DNA of 64,000 nt, from the NCBI GenBank assembly GCA_023614405.1, contig CM042686.1, positions 351,610,329 to 351,674,328 on the forward strand, written 5' to 3'. The first letter of the stretch is position 1, and every line of letters begins with the position of its first letter. Under the pieces are notes generated by a model. That model was given only the letters and a program-made list of their open reading frames with translations. It was not told the DNA's origin and did no database searches. The translations under genes were made by a program, and so were the position numbers. This DNA comes from Avena insularis (taxonomy: Eukaryota > Streptophyta > Magnoliopsida > Poales > Poaceae). Below are positions 10,311-21,239 of the stretch, in pieces.

Positions 10311-11811
10311 TGATACGTCCATTTTGCATCATTATTCTATATCATAATTTACTGTTATTCATTGATTTATTTCATATTAAGAGATGATACTTATGTTATT
10401 TCATCTGTTTTTGCATGGTTGATGACTTTTGGAGCATGGATCGTTGCAGTCAGTATTCTGATGAAAAAGATGCTGTTTGGAGGCAAAATTCGCACAGATC
10501 AGAAAATCTAGGAAAATACATAGAAAATCCTATTTTTTCAGAAGACGAAGGATTCCAGAAGGAGGAGTGGAGATGGGCCACAGGGGCCCACACCACCCCC
10601 TGGCGCGGGCCAACCCTGGCTGTGCCACCAGGTGGTGTGGCCACCCTGGCCCACTCCTGGCTCTCCCCTTTGCCGTATATTATCCCCACGAAACCCTAAT
10701 ACCTGGGGAGCGACCACGGGAAGATTTCGCGGCCTCTGCGGGGCGTAAAACTACAGAGAGAGAAAGCTCTCTCCGGCAGACAGAATTCTGCCAAGGGAAT
10801 TCCTTCCCGGAGAGGGGAGATCGTCGCCATCAACACCACCATCAAGATGGACTTCATCGGGATCATCATCATCATCTCCACTAGCACCATCATCACCACT
10901 CCATACCATTGTAACAATTGGGTCGAATCTTGCATAGTTCTTAGGGGAAACTTTCCCGGTGTTGATTAATTGTTGTAGTTGATGCTATTGAGTGGAACCA
11001 TTGAATTACTGTTCATGTTCAGATTGTTACTTATCATTATTTCATCTCTAATCTTGATCCATATGATGTCTTGTGAGTAGTTCGTTTAGTTCTTGAGGAC
11101 ATGGGATAAGTCATGTTGTTAGTAGTGGAATTTTGTTGAGAAAGATTCAATAGTTTGTTATTTAAGTTGTGGTGTTATTCTTCTAGTGGTTTCATGTGAA
11201 CATCGACTACATGACACTTCACCTTTATGGGCCTAGGGGAATGCATTGTGTATTTGGCTACTAATCGTAGGGGTTGCCAGAGTGACAGAAACCTGAACAC
11301 CCGTTAGGAAACCTTTGCACAAGGGATGTCAGGATCTTAGAGTTTAAAGATGTGGTTAGGTTTCTATCTTAATTACTTTCTTGTACTTGCGGATGCTTGC
11401 AAGGGGTATAATCATAAATATGTATTAGTCCTAGGAAGGTCGGTACATTAGCACAGGTTCACCCACACAACACTTATCAAACTAAAGAAGATTAATCGAC
11501 TATATGAAGCGAAAGCACTTGACGATATTTCCATGTGTCCTCGAGAACGTTTGGTCATTCTAAGCAATACAACCGGCTTGTCCTTTGCTAAAGAAAGGAT
11601 TGGGCCACTTGCTGCATTTATTATTATTGTCTTTTATTTACTCGCACTTTATTTATCTGCATTATCAAAAACCCCTAAAAATCCTTTTGCTAAGTATTTA
11701 CAGAGAATTCCTGCTCCAAGCCACTCGTCAACACCTTCTGCTCCTCGTTGGGTTCGACACTCTTACTTATCGAAAATACTGCAATACACCTCCTATACTT
11801 GTGGGTCATCA
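10311..11811 (+). repeat. RLG-1 5' LTR
   Basis: 1501 bp, TG...CA ends (TGATACGTCCATTTTGC ... GTGGGTCATCA). It contains a GC-rich hairpin (10588-10640) and TATA box (10676-10683). A CAT/CAC-rich simple stretch (about 10826-10905) lies downstream of the presumed start site. The 3' end aligns with the right LTR end at 18480. Confidence 0.9.
10588..10683 (+). promoter_or_regulatory. LTR core promoter: GC-rich hairpin plus TATA box
   Basis: The arm CCACACCACCCCCTGG (10588-10603) pairs with CCAGGTGGTGTGG (10628-10640), with a small C bulge. Exactly 36 bp beyond lies TATATTAT (10676-10683), followed by an AAACCC-type leader. The 3' LTR has the same arrangement at 17257-17309 and 17345-17353, again 36 bp apart. 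Confidence 0.6.
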
Positions 11812-11822
11812 AGACTATTTTC

Positions 11823-11840
11823 TGGCACCGTTACCGGGGA
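11823..11840 (+). other. RLG-1 primer binding site (tRNA-Asp)
   Basis: TGGCACCGTTACCGGGGA starts 11 bp after the LTR. It differs at two positions from the complement of the plant tRNA-Asp 3' end (TGGCGCCGTTGCCGGGGA), the primer of Athila elements. Confidence 0.8.
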
Positions 11841-11924
11841 GTGAAGCGCTATTGGAGAGTGGAACTGGTAAAGGAAGCTTCTATTGTGAGTATTGTTTAC
11901 TTCTGTTAGTTGCTTTATTTCAAT

Positions 11925-13369
11925 ATGGATAATTCGCTGAGTTTCTTATTTCGTAATGCTACTACCACTGCTAAGGTAGTAGATGAACCACCACCTGCTG
12001 AGAATGATACTTTTAAGATACCTACAAGAATTATTGATCATGTTATGGATAACTACTATTTTGGAGATGGACTGTCCATCTTGGCGATCATTTGCTCTTT
12101 ATACATGAATTATGCAGGTTGTTTAAGTGTGCGGGTATTACAACAGATCAAGTCAAGAAGAAGTTATTCTCATTATCACTGAAAGGAAGAGCTGAGGAAT
12201 GGTATAAGCTGCTGAAGAATGGTCAAGCTCTTGAATGGGAGGAAGTAGTACCTCTCTTTTATTCAAAATTTTATCCTCCTAGTGAGATTCATAAAGATCA
12301 GAATCAAATATACAACTTTTGGCCTCTTGATGGAGAGAGTACAGCTCAAGCTTGGGGGAGATTAAAGTTACTAATGCTCGAATGTCCTATTCATGAGCTC
12401 CCCAATAATATTATTATCAATAACTTTTATGCAAGGCTTTCTCTTCATGATAAGGATCTATTGGATGCTTTTTGTGCTGGATCATTTACACGCATGGAAG
12501 AAGGAGCTAAATGGGATCTTCTAGACCGTATTCAAGACAATGCTGAAGCATGGGAGAATGATAAAGGAAGAAAGTCAGGTATAAATTATGATTATGAATG
12601 CATTGAATCTTTTATGGGAACTGATGACTTTCAAAATATTAAAAATGCTTATGGTCTAGACTCTCAAGCTATTGCAACTTATTTTAAGGCTTTTGCTTCC
12701 TATATTGAAGTTCCTAAAAAGAAGTGGAATAAGTATCATGCACCTTATAAAGATATTGTTAATTGTGTTCCTGCAAGAAATACTGAAGTTTATACTGCTA
12801 ATCATGTTTTACCTGAACCTTACATTGAGAAAATGCCTTTCCTAAATAAGATAAAGGAACATTCTATGATAGCTAGTATGGTTAATGAAAGTACAAATAA
12901 AGTTGTTGAACCTGATGAACAAGTGGATGTTGAACCTGTAGTAGCAAATGTGAAAGACTTTGTCACTAAATATGTAGAAGAGGGACACACTATCATTTGT
13001 AAGGATATCCCTAATATTGTTTCACAAAGTAGTGTTATGAGAGCTAGTGTCCCTGTGTTTTCTGTTAGGATAAGTGATCATTGCTATAATGGTTCTTGTG
13101 ATAGTTATATCGTTAAATTTATGCATGATACTGAAAGTTACTATGAGAGAGGGAAGGTTGTTCTAATGCATCTCAATAATATTAAGTTTCCTCGCTTTAT
13201 GCTGAAAGTCTTTATGTTACATTTGCTTTGCCTTCCTATGCTAGCATCCTCTGGTTTCAACAACTTGTTTGCTTACAAAATTCCCTTGAATAGGAAGTGG
13301 GTTATACTTAAACATGTGTATTTTTACCCCGTGATGATCTCTTTTATTTCAATTCATATTTTTATGTGA
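11925..13369 (+). pseudogene. RLG-1 ORF1: gag-like protein with extra C-terminal domain (one frameshift)
   Basis: ATG at 11925 (MDNSLSFLFRNATTT) opens the first frame. A single-base shift near 12070 moves the reading to the frame that runs to a stop at 13367-13369. The middle is a Ty3-type gag domain: LFSLSLKGRAEEWYKLL, FYSKFYPPSEIHK, ESTAQAWGRLKLLM, FYARLSLHDKDLLDAF (about residues 75-200), the capsid-type core of Athila gag. There is no CCHC zinc knuckle. The last ~100 residues are a different domain, starting CDSYIVKFMHDTESYYERGK and followed by hydrophobic segments and RKWVILK. The same domain ends the otherwise unrelated RLG-2 ORF. Gag normally builds the particle; the tail's role is unknown. 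Confidence 0.75.
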
Positions 13370-14240
13370 GCATCATTAAAATTATCATGCCCATCTTAAT
13401 GGCTATACAGAAAGAGCTTTGTGGGAGACAACCCAATATATTTTTGCTTTCAATTTGTTTTTGTTTCTTTGAGTCTTGGAAGTTATTGTTTCGGAAATAA
13501 CCTCTCCTTATCCTTTTTGTTTGGTTTTTGTGTCAAGATCAACCTCTAATGAGACAGATGTAAGATTTGGGGAAGTTGCTGTCCCAAAACAGATTTTTGT
13601 GCTTCACTATAAAAAATCGTGAAAGATCCCAGAACATCGTACTAATCTGTAATTTTTTGTGTGCATGCCCTAGGTTATTATTTAACTTTCGTTATTTTTG
13701 CACTTTTTTATTTGAGCAATAGAAGATTTTCGAAAAAAAATTGATCTTTACCTGCTGGTCTGTTTTGACAGATTTTTTCCACTCTTGCATTTGCCTCTTA
13801 AATCGATTTCCTTTTTGAATTCTTTTTTTGGGTTTTCGGAAGGAGTTGCTACAGTAGCCTTTTTTTGATGGATTTCAATTGAAATCGAACTTAAAAGGTT
13901 TATTACCTCGCTTACACTAATGTTGCTAATAAGAATTGTGTGAAGTTTTGTGTGAAAGAAATCTCCAAGTTGTAGGAGAAAGTGGTGTACTAAGATAGTG
14001 AAAGGTTAAATGACTCAAGCAATATGTGTATAAAGATGAAGATATCGATCTTATTCAAGCGATGACTCTGGAAGAATTTACTAAATGCCAACTTTAGAGA
14101 CCTGCAGAGTCCGTTTTCGAATAGGTAACAGTTCTGGTAAGGAAAAGACCACGAAAAATTTGTCAAGTTATATTTTTGCAGTTTTTATCCAACAAGGAAG
14201 GCAACGAAGCGAAAGAGGGACGGAAACGGAGCCAGGGTGG
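13370..14240 (+). other. RLG-1 internal non-coding segment shared with RLG-2
   Basis: No ORF. The phrases GAGTCTTGGAAGTTATT, TAACCTCTCCTTATCC, GGAAGTTGCTGTC and TTTACCTGCTGGTCTGTTTT recur in order after the RLG-2 ORF (57508-57960). This shows common descent of the internal regions. Confidence 0.7.
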
Positions 14241-14367
14241 CTCACACCACCCCCTGGCGCGGTCCCCTGGCCGTGCCAGTAGGTGGTGTGGCCACCTCGG
14301 ACTCCGTCTCCGACCCATTTTCTCCCAGGACCTTCCTTTTGTTGTAAAAATTCATAATATATAATCC
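14241..14367 (+). promoter_or_regulatory. Internal LTR-like promoter cassette before RLG-1 ORF2
   Basis: A third copy of the GC-rich hairpin (arms CACACCACCCCCTGG at 14243-14257 and AGGTGGTGTG at 14281-14290) is followed 64 bp later by AATATATAATCC (14356-14367). About 100 bp of leader then leads to the ORF2 ATG at 14462. The layout copies the LTR core promoter, suggesting ORF2 has its own start site. Promoter activity is inferred. Confidence 0.45.
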
Positions 14368-14461
14368 CCCGGATCCCCCGAGGTTTGTATATCATGTTAT
14401 CGTCGTGTTTTCGTTTCGATCTGTTTCTGCCAGGAACTATTCTTAAAAGTTTAGAAGCACA

Positions 14462-14998
14462 ATGGTCTCCGCCAACAATAAGGGCAAGGAGCCTATGGAG
14501 GAGGATCTTCAAGACCGTGAGCAGGAGAAGGAGATCGAGAGTAAAGATGAAGAGGAGGCAAAGAAAGACCAACATCCGCACACCAGCACCACCATTGCAA
14601 GCATTGGAGTGGTCGCAAATCCTACCAGGTTCAAAAGGACTGCACGGATGTCCACTGGAGGGAAGCCCCCGTGTCACTGTTTGGCTTCGCGGTCACCTTC
14701 TCCACGCACCAAGAATCCCTTCCATACCCTTATCCATGAGCATCAATTCCAGAATATGCCCAAGGAGAAACTACCCTCCAATTGGGACATGCCTCGTTCT
14801 AACCATGTAGGAAAAGAAGACTTCAAGGAGGAAGAGTGGGGAAAGAATCGTACGAGCTGGGAATCACAACCCAACATGATCATGAACCGCATTGAGCAAA
14901 ACTCGGAGTTGATTCATACTCTCACCTTCGAGATTGAGGACTTGAGGAAATTGATTGAAAAGCTCATCGAGAGAACACCACCACCACCGAAGGAGTAA
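14462..14998 (+). CDS. RLG-1 ORF2: acidic/basic protein with C-terminal coiled coil
   Basis: 178 residues, intact. It starts MVSANNKGKEPMEEDLQDRE. Residues 8-40 are highly charged (Glu, Asp, Lys). The middle is Pro/Ser/Arg rich with Cys-His near residue 72. The end has hydrophobic heptads (MIMNRIEQNSELIHTLTFEI, then EDLRKLIEKLIE) that predict a coiled coil, closed by RTPPPPKE. No pol motif. In Athila-related elements a second ORF occupies this position and has been called env-like, but I see neither a signal peptide nor a membrane anchor. It probably acts as a self-associating accessory protein. An internal promoter cassette lies upstream and a polypurine-like hairpin directly downstream. Confidence 0.55.
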   Translation: MVSANNKGKEPMEEDLQDREQEKEIESKDEEEAKKDQHPHTSTTIASIGVVANPTRFKRTARMSTGGKPPCHCLASRSPSPRTKNPFHTLIHEHQFQNMPKEKLPSNWDMPRSNHVGKEDFKEEEWGKNRTSWESQPNMIMNRIEQNSELIHTLTFEIEDLRKLIEKLIERTPPPPKE

Positions 14999-15012
14999 TT
15001 CGTCATCAGGTT

Positions 15013-15052
15013 TTGGCATCCCCTTGGTTTGTTCCAAGCTTGGGGGAGTGCC
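15013..15052 (+). repeat. Internal polypurine-like motif in an imperfect hairpin
   Basis: TTGGCATCCCCTTGG and CCAAGCTTGGGGGAGTGCC can pair imperfectly. The purine run GGGGGAG imitates the true 3' polypurine tract at 16971-16981. RLG-2 has the counterpart at 58164-58192. Confidence 0.5.
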
Positions 15053-15639
15053 ACGGTATCACACCACTATCTTCTATCTTTTTACCTTTTTAGTAGAGTC
15101 ATATCATGAATATAGAAGTTGTCATGTAGGATGGTTTGCATTATGGAAGTGTCCCCCCTCTCGTTAGATATCTATGTATCCCTTGGTGTGAGTTGTCGTT
15201 ATGGAATATTAATGAGAAGTTCTATCATTTACTCTTTTGCATATCTTATTTTAGTTTTCAATTTCTGTTATATGATTGATCTTGTTATTAGTATTGGTAT
15301 CACTTTGGGATCATTAAGTTAATTTAGTTGGTTTTGGCAAACCTGGCTTGGTCAGTAGCAACACTATTATGAGAATTGAATGAAAAGATAAAATTACTCT
15401 TAAGAATTTCATCATCATCTTTCTTGATTTGCTCATAAGCTTAGTATTCTCTAGTTAGGATATTTTGTGCTTCCAAGGAAGATTGCATGTCTGTTTTTAT
15501 CACTTGTATGTTTGTTTGTTTCCTTCAACTCTTATGCTTGCTACCCAGCCTTGCTAGCCTAAAACCTGTACTGAGAGGGAATGCTTCTCGTGCATCCAAT
15601 CCTTAAAACCAAAACATATGCCATTTGTGTCCACCATAC

Positions 15640-16470
15640 CTACCTATTAGCACTTTTGCTATTCCAAGTAAATTCATGTTTTTATCTACCTTCCGAATTA
15701 AACTTGTTATGTGAAAATTAGTGATTAAAGCTCTCACGAACTTGATGGAACACTTTACTTTTCTTGCACCTAATAAACTTGAACCATTGTGTCATCTAAG
15801 TTGTATATGCTTGCACTTATACGTTGGGAATTAGCAGAACCATGCTGTCATGGGGAACGCTTTCAACATTGCACTTGTACATTGTACCTAGTTGATATCA
15901 TGCTCTTTTGTTTATGGATGTTGTCGGTGTGAAATGAAAGGGGAGCTTGTAAGTCCATGGAGTTATGTATGTGTGTTAGAGAAGCTTGGCTGGTCTAATC
16001 CATGCCTAATCATGGTGGAAACCTGCAGCGTAACCATAATGAGCAATCTATGAAGCATTCTTCTTATAAAAAAAGAGACAGAGATTGAGAAAAAAAGAAA
16101 GAAAAAAAGAGATGAGAAAAGAGGAAAGAGAGAAAAAAAGCACCATTTTCCCATGGTTAATAAGAAGTTTGCTGAGATGCTCGTTGTCTGCTTGCCTTGT
16201 CATTTTGATATGGGGATTCTTCTGTATCATCGGGCATGGGGTACCCCGTTGGCGGTTCTCTATGATACACATGTACTTACTATGGCAAGCACTTACCGGT
16301 AACTAAACTTGAGTAGCATGAGGAGCGGCCCTCGTATTCAAGGGACATGAGATTGCCAACTTATACTTTGTCAAGCATATACTTCATAGTTTGTTCACTT
16401 TAACCTTAACCACCTAAAGATGCTTATGATAGGGGCAATGAGAGCTGAAAGCTAATAAGTACCATAATTT
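15640..16470 (+). other. Conserved non-coding module (copy in RLG-1)
   Basis: No significant ORF, yet it aligns along its whole length with 58870-59690 in RLG-2. Shared phrases include CTACCTTCCGAATTAAA, TGATTAAAGCTCTCA, GCCTAATCATGGTGGAAAC, GCTGAGATGCTC, TTGTCTGCTTGCCTTGTC and GATGCTTATGATAGGGGCAA. A purine-rich GA/A tract (16069-16140) is an insertion seen only in this copy. Confidence 0.7.
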
Positions 16471-16944
16471 TTGGAAGCTCTTTATGAAACTTGCAATCCC
16501 TGCTTCCCTCTGCGAAGGGCCTATCTTTTACTTTTTAGTTGAGTCAGTAAACCTATTCCCTTCTATGTCAGCAAGCATTTTGAGTTGTTGTGTTTCATTC
16601 ATTCATATGATGATTTATTCAATCATGTTTCTTATGTTCCTTGTTTTGCACATTGCTCTTATCTTAGTGAGTACTATTTGAAAGCTATCATTGAAAATCC
16701 ATTATGTTTGAACTCCTGCAAATTCTTAACTATTCTTTGACCAAGAGCTAAGTTTGCCATTACCAATTATGATTTACTTTATGTATCTTTATTGTGTTTC
16801 CTTTACTTATTGCAAGTTAAGTTATATAATAGTGAGTTGTCTTCTATTATGATTTGGGTATTGATGAATGTGATGCTTCTTGTCCGTATTATTTTATCGA
16901 CTCTTCACTCCATAAACCTGAGGTCATGTTTATTGAGCTCAGTT

Positions 16945-16981
16945 TTCGCTTGGGGACAAGCGAAGTCTAAGCCTGGGGGAG
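16945..16981 (+). other. Hairpin and polypurine tract of RLG-1
   Basis: The perfect hairpin TTCGCTTG-GGGA-CAAGCGAA (16945-16964) is followed by the polypurine tract GCCTGGGGGAG (16971-16981) abutting the 3' LTR. The tract primes plus-strand DNA synthesis. Confidence 0.75.
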
Positions 16982-16982
16982 T

Positions 16983-18480
16983 TTACACGTCCATTTTGCA
17001 TCACTATTGTATATCATAATTTACTGTTATTCATTGATATATTTCATATTAAGAGATGATACTTATGTTATTTCATCTGTTTTTGCATGGTTGATGACTT
17101 TTGGAGCATGTACCGCCGCAGTTAGGATTCTGATGGAAACGGATTTGGAGGCGAAATTCGCGAAGATCAGAAAATCCGGAAAAATACATGGAAAATCCTA
17201 TTTTCCTAGAAGACGAAGGATTCCAGAAGGGGGAGTGGAGATGGGCCACAGGGGGCCCACACCACCCCCTGGCATGGGCCAATCCTGGCCACGCCACTAG
17301 GTGGTGTGGCCACCCTGGCCCACTTCTGACTCTCCCCTTTGGCGTATATTATACCCACGAAACCCTAATACCTAGGGAGCAACCACAGAAAGATTCCACC
17401 GCCTCTGCGGGGCGGAAAACTACAGAGAGAGAAAGATCTCTTCGGCAGACAGAATTCTGCTGGGGAATTCTTTCCCGAAGAGGGGAGATCATCGCCATCA
17501 ACACCACCATCAAGATGGACTTCATCGGGATCATCATCATCATCTCCACCAGTACCATCATCACCACTCCATACCGCTGTAACAATTGGGTTGGATCTTG
17601 CATAGTTCTTAGGGGAAACTTTCTCAGTATTGATTACTTGTTGTAGTTGATGCTATTGAGTGAAACCATTGAATTATCGTTCATGTTCAGATTGTTACTT
17701 ATCATTATTTTATCTCTAATCTTGATCCATATGATGTCTTGTGAGTAGTTCGTTTAGTTCTTCAGGACATGGGATAAGTCATGTTGTTAGTAGTGGAATT
17801 GTGTTGAGGAAGATTTAATAGTTTGTTATTTAAGTTGTGGTGTTATTCTTCTAGTGGTGTCATGTGAACATCGACTACATGACACTTCACCTTTATGGGC
17901 CTAGGGGAATGCATTGTGTATTTGGCTGCTAATCGTAGGGGTTGCCGGAGTGACAGAAACCTGAACCCCCGTTAGGAAACCTTTGCACAAGGGATGTCAG
18001 GATCTTAGAGTTTAAAGCTGTGGTTAGGTTTCTATCTTAATTACTTTCTTGTACTTGCGGATGCTTGCAAGGGGTATAATCACAAGTATGTATTAGTCGT
18101 AGGAAGGTCGGTACATTAGCACATGTTCACCCACACAACACTTATCAAACTAAAGAAGATTAATCGACTATATGAAGCAAAATCACTTGACGATATTCCC
18201 ATGTGTCCTCGAGAACGTTTGGTCATTCTAAGTAATACAGCTGGCTTGTCCTTTTGTAAAGAAAGGATTAGGCCACTTGCTACATTTATTATTATTGTCT
18301 TTTATTTACTCGCACTTTATTTATCTTCATTATTAAAAACCCCTAAAAATCCGTTTGCTAAGTATTTATAGAGAATTCCTGCTCCAAGCCACTCGTCAAC
18401 ACCTTCTGCTCCTTGTTGGGTTAGATACTCTTACTTATCGAAAATATTGTGACACACCCCCCTATACTTGTGGGTCATCA
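16983..18480 (+). repeat. RLG-1 3' LTR
   Basis: About 1498 bp. The start is eroded (TTACACGTCC instead of TGATACGTCC) and the end is GTGGGTCATCA. It carries the same hairpin/TATA promoter as the 5' LTR. It is followed by the target duplication TTAGT (18481-18485). Confidence 0.9.
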
Positions 18481-21239
18481 TTAGTCTCACCATAGAGTTG
18501 TTTAGGCACAATAGCATATGTTCTTATTTTAATCAGATCATCAACATATGCATCACAACAGGGACCGAAGGTACATTTTGGTGCACATACCATCATGTAA
18601 TAGGATGATTTTAGCTAGCACGGCCAACCAAACAACACCAAATCATGTTAAACTTGATCCTACTATTCTGGACACTCCAAAAACGAGGCTCCACAGGTAC
18701 AAGGCCAGCTCAACCGAGTCACTGATGGATAAAGCATCAAGTTACTTCAACTTAAAAGGATCACACAATCTCTGCGAATATGCAGGGCACTAAACCAAAT
18801 CATTTTCCTATAAATAAATCCAAGGAATCTTATGCTTTAGCATAGGCCTTCTTAATCAAATTTGCACCATCATCTTAGCCAAGCCAGGTTGGGCCCTAGT
18901 AGGTTGATCCACTAGGCTAGGTCCGGCTGGACCAATGGCTCACAACCCATTTCTGTTTTGTCAAAAAAATTAGAACTACAAATGAAATATTAAAAATAAT
19001 ATTCTACAAATACAGTAAGCCCTATAAAAATATATAAAAAACCTAAAAGTAAATACAATTTAGTTTTGTATATAAAAACAATCCTCTATCCTAGAAAAAC
19101 ACTCAATATGAAATTCTAAGTCAAATTAGAAACATTAAAATTAGAGGATATAAACGAGTTTACAAAATCCATTTCTTGTATTAAAAGAAAATGAATTTAT
19201 TTTTTTGTATCACCTATAACTCAAAATAAATTCCATTTAGCTTTACTAAAACTATTCATAATTTATTGCAATCTATATAATGTAATTATTTTCTTTAAAT
19301 TAAAAGGAAATGCTTTCAATACTTTAAATTATTTTTAATTAAAAAAATGCTTTTACCTCAGTAACTTGAGTAAAACCTACAAAAGAAGGGTAATTAACTT
19401 ACACAACGAATTGTATGACATCTTATGCATAATTGCATCAATTGCTTCTTTAAAACTAAATCAAATAGAAAAAGATTTAAAGCTATTTTCTTCAAGTAAT
19501 ATTATAAATTCTCATTTTCATCCAGATACTCAAAACCATAAAAAACTCTCAAATAAATCACTTAAAATCAATCCATACTCAAAAATGTGGGTTTACCTTG
19601 GGATTTATCAAAATGCATAGCATTACTTATGCATAACATCATATTGCTTCTTTACACATTGGTTCTTACCAGACCAATGATGTTATTTGAGCTTCCTAAG
19701 TTTATATCAACTATAAGATCTTGGCTACATAATCTTATAGTCAAAAAGGCAAATTTATACTTGCTCATGTCCGATTATTATTTTCTATCAAGATTTGTAA
19801 TCTACTATTGTTATCACCTCCATTTAGAAAAGGTGTCAGAATTTTTTATAATAACACTATAACTTAATGGTTATCGGCCCAAGTGGTGGTATCCTAGTAT
19901 GGTGGGAAAATGGAACTATTATACGATATATGTGGTTGGTGGAGGTTCTATTTGCACGGGAAAGTATCATCTAGGACATAATAAAAATGTCGTTAGTGAT
20001 TCTTGCGTCGTATATTATGCGTTAACCGTGAGATATATATGGCTCTAGGGAAGTTAGCTGGATCTTGTTCCTTTTGCACGTCAATGAATAACCGTATCGT
20101 GACGCTATAGATTTCTCGCAGAGGATCCAGCATATGGGTGGGACCCCTTAGTTCCCCATGATACTTGGTGTCTACGAGGGTCTATAATGGGTTATCGGGG
20201 GTACGTACTGTCTTTATGGGGCTACCGAGGGTAGATTCTGCTTACCAAAATGGGTGGACATGAGGGGTTGTGGAGAAGGGCAATGAATGACTTGGATTCT
20301 TATACTGGGCCTCATACCAAGGAAGTGTGAATGGGTTGGCCGATTGATTATACAACAAGGATAAGAATCTCCCATGGGTAAAGAGACACACCTCTACAGA
20401 GTGTATAAAACTGTAACATGTTACACTCTATTCCAGGAAGGAACACACGCGGTAGGAAAGGAACTCCATGAAGTTCTAGTAAATCTTTAAAGGTTGACTG
20501 ACATAACTTTTTAGAATGAAAGAAACATTTTTAAGAAATGTTTATAAAAACTTGTATTAGCCTAGGACCTATGGTCTCTGGATCTAGATAGTGCATCAAA
20601 TAGTCATATTTAATGAACTTGCTGAGTAAGCTCGTACTCAACCATACCTTCTAAACCCTTACTTTATTTCAGAGCAATCAATGATGTTATCATGAGGTGA
20701 ACTACCTTGAAGATCTGAAGATATCCGGTGGAATAGATGGAGTCGACATTACAGTAGTTGCAGCGGAAATGAAGCTAAAGAGTACAAACTATATCAATCC
20801 CTAGATAATAGAACCTATATCTAGGTATTGTTGTAGCAGCAATCGCAAGCCAAATAGTATTAGAGGTAGACTTAATCGTAGAATAAGTATATGAGTTGCT
20901 ATTTCTGGTTCCTTTTTGTAAAGATACCTTCCTCAATGTATCGAGGAGGTTCTCTGTATCTTTTGTAATGTACTATATTGTAATCTATATTCATGTCTTG
21001 GACCTGTGATGTTTCTATTGTACCACTCTAAGGGATGTAATGCTAGTGGAACCGTGTTTCAATGGTGTTATGTCAACGACTTGCATACTACGACATGCAG
21101 TGGTACGCTGGGTCACTGCACTGCACAATATATAGGGCCAGATCCACCTCATGGAGCGACTACAGGGGGACAGGCGCTCCATGAGAGGTATCTCTCCCCT
21201 GATCGTCTGGTTGACCTCAATATTTCACATGCCTAACAA

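Larger units (their letters stand above)
10311..18480 (+). mobile_element. RLG-1: complete non-autonomous Athila-like LTR retrotransposon
   Basis: Two ~1.5 kb LTRs, a 5 bp target duplication (TTAGT), a primer site for tRNA-Asp, a gag-like ORF, a second acidic ORF and a polypurine tract define the element. There is no protease, reverse transcriptase or integrase anywhere in the 5.2 kb internal region, so it depends on enzymes made elsewhere. The tRNA-Asp primer and the gag type place it near Athila. It resembles the non-autonomous Sabrina/WHAM-type families of Triticeae, from memory. LTRs differ at several percent of sites by eye, so it is not a very recent insertion. Confidence 0.88.
8729..21123 (+). 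mobile_element. Very long LTR remnant (Tekay-like?), split by RLG-1
   Basis: Left part 8729-10310 begins TATAACACCCCAATATTTAGG, close to the TGTAACACCCC start common in grass chromovirus LTRs. The right part 18486-~21123 is AT-rich and ends in phrases (about 20940-21123) that look like the 3' part of a long Gypsy LTR. Joining the two across the RLG-1 target duplication gives about 4.2 kb, within the range of Tekay LTRs. No internal region, primer site or second LTR was found, so it is a solo or truncated LTR. The right boundary is uncertain. It contains no gene. Short tandem phrases occur at 9385-9510 (CAATCTTCTTAATCTTA twice) and 9697-9740. Confidence 0.4.

Noticed and set aside
10477..10935. 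Frames on both strands in the RLG-1 LTR
   Set aside because: They arise from the GC-rich hairpin and a CAT-rich simple stretch, and are not conserved between the LTRs.
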